Source: Carboxylicivirga agarovorans
GTDB taxonomy: Bacteria > Bacteroidota > Bacteroidia > Bacteroidales > Marinilabiliaceae
Length of the DNA: 64,000 bases
Assembly (NCBI RefSeq): GCF_050589845.1
Contig: NZ_JBNGPA010000027.1
Coordinates: forward strand, 13,813 to 77,812
Direction: 5' to 3'
Both the position numbers and the translations under genes were made by a program. Each line of letters begins with the position of its first letter. Within the stretch, counting starts at the first letter, position 1. The notes below the pieces were generated by a model that was given only the letters and a program-made list of their open reading frames with translations, was not told the DNA's origin and searched no databases. Below are positions 63,012 to 64,000 of the stretch, piece by piece.

Positions 63012-63905
63012 TTGTCAAAAAAAAAAATGCAACAAAGACCTACTATCTATCTTAATCATAGGGAAAGCAAACATGGAGACCTGTGTGTTTTATTGTTTAA
63101 GAAAAGTAATGCTATTTTAAGGCGCATTCGACAAAATGGCTGGATAAAATGGCATCCCGAAATAAGAGCTTACGCGGCTCCGTCAGGTGTCAACGCAATC
63201 GGCCACATTATCGATGTATTTGAAGATATTGCTGATGTTAACAGTTCATACCTACATGCTAAACTAAAGGAAAATGCCGAACAGGTGACGATTGGCGACA
63301 CCCATTATTTTAAGGGGATACTTGAAAAGATAGAGAAACACGGTTCCGTCACTCTGGTACCGGTTAAAAATGAGCACGAACGTTTTATTGTCATTACTTT
63401 TAAAAACAATAAGAACACGTTCAAGCTATTAAAAGAATGTGAATACACGCGTTGGCATAATGAATTAAGAGCTTTTGTTATCATTCCAAAACGTAGGATG
63501 CTAATAGGATTTCTCGAACAAGTAACAACAAAATTGAGGGTGAAGATTCATAATGAGTTATCGATTGTGGATTATCAAATCTTGCAATTGCTGTTTGAGC
63601 AAGCATACAGAAAAGACATCTACTTCAAAAGCTGCCCCATCAAGTTCATAAAATTCATGCATCTGAAGGTGTATAGTATGAATACTGTCAATACCTATTA
63701 TTACTATGTGCTTAGGTTGCTCAATTGTTATCGACAAAATAGCCTTGAACAAATCAATGCTTTTAACTCGGATGTAATAAACGATTACCATCAAAAAATG
63801 ATAGGAGAAAAAGCATACTCCGAACAGACCATTAACCAAAGTATTAATGCTGTCAAGTTGTATTACAAAGGATTGTTTGACGTCAAAACTTATTGGACAA
63901 ATTGA
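63012..63905 (+). pseudogene. Integrase-like protein lacking the catalytic domain
   Basis: This 297-residue protein has two similar N-terminal units: one around NGWIKWHPEIRAYAAPSG and one around CEYTRWHNELRAFVIIPK, each with a W.KWH.E.RA-type core. Residues about 195-290 (FKSCPIKFIKFMHLKVYS, YYYYVLRLLNCY, SEQTINQSINAVKLYYKGLF) resemble the SAM-like core-binding domain of tyrosine recombinases. The ORF then ends in TGA at 63905 without the R-H-R-H-Y catalytic domain. The 95 bp left in the window contain stops in every frame I read. It could be a truncated integrase, or a stand-alone protein of the same fold. I call it a probable pseudogene with reserve. Confidence 0.5.
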
Positions 63906-64000
63906 AGCTTAAAATTAAGAGATACTTTTAGTTCTACAAACAGCTAAATCATGATGATAATGATGAGCTGTTGGAACTGTTGTAAACTCAAAGAGTTTTC
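63906..64000. other. Window end after integrase-like ORF
   Basis: These 95 bp contain no ORF, repeat or hairpin that I can support. A missing catalytic domain of the integrase-like protein would have to lie further right. Confidence 0.4.

Noticed and set aside
1..64000. tRNA, rRNA or known riboswitch
   Set aside because: I looked for TPsiC-arm patterns and for known riboswitch cores near fhs, kdsA and the pyr genes and saw none; a covariance-model scan would be decisive.

Overview
The window reads as a chromosomal segment of a Bacteroidota bacterium, probably a marine-type Bacteroidales/Marinilabiliales relative (inferred from gene content, not tested). Three things support this. Several families are typical of the phylum: DUF4293, a TonB receptor paired with DUF4249, five-repeat DUF349, a head GIN-domain DUF2807 protein, and LytS/LytTR. 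Exact matches to the Bacteroidota -7 promoter element TAnnTTTG lie just upstream of many genes. Start codons mostly lack strong Shine-Dalgarno sequences. I saw no rRNA, tRNA or CRISPR array.

Layout. 1-5.6 kb: end of a DUF4293 gene, a TonB receptor/DUF4249 pair, a large acidic lipoprotein and a Cys-rich metal-binding protein. 5.7-9.9 kb: sucA-sucB (2-oxoglutarate dehydrogenase E1 and E2). 10.2-13 kb: an AddB-like PD-(D/E)XK nuclease. 13.1-17.9 kb: a more accessory stretch with a UPF0158 protein, an SF2 helicase carrying a probable membrane hairpin, and a secreted S41-like protein. 18.2-28.3 kb: DUF3124, MarC, trmD, DUF349, a SNF2-family helicase, DUF2807, a flavin reductase, a small barrel-like protein and DoxX. 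28.8-32.5 kb: pyrB-pyrI with an unusual leader, msrA, DUF4395 and ybaK. 32.5-43 kb: rarA, kdsA, a multi-PAS histidine kinase, a C69 dipeptidase, fhs and a LytS/LytTR two-component pair. 43-50 kb: a tight operon (hypothetical, threonine aldolase, rhomboid, thpR), a DUF2007-Usp-Usp protein and a RelA-type (p)ppGpp synthetase. 49.8-51.3 kb: a YtxH/holin-like envelope operon and rplS. 51.4-61.5 kb: a glycosyltransferase fused to an alpha-helical barrel, an AsmA protein, a GH38 alpha-mannosidase and its likely LacI-type regulator. 61.5-64 kb: a gene-poor 1.1 kb stretch, a zinc-finger protein and an integrase-like protein that lacks a catalytic domain.

Most genes are housekeeping or envelope functions. 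Three observations stand out. First, the pyrBI leader has a -7 promoter element, an 87-codon ORF through a U-rich tract, an 11-bp terminator hairpin embedded in that ORF, and an ATGA overlap between the ORF stop and the pyrB start. This looks like translation-coupled, pyrimidine-sensitive attenuation similar in logic to E. coli pyrL-pyrBI. Second, the SF2 helicase carries two hydrophobic segments after its motor. Third, the right end holds a duplicated-domain protein with an integrase-like core-binding region but no catalytic domain, preceded by three 10-bp-phased ACGTTT repeats. A perfect 16-bp palindrome upstream of the alpha-mannosidase is a convincing LacI-family operator.
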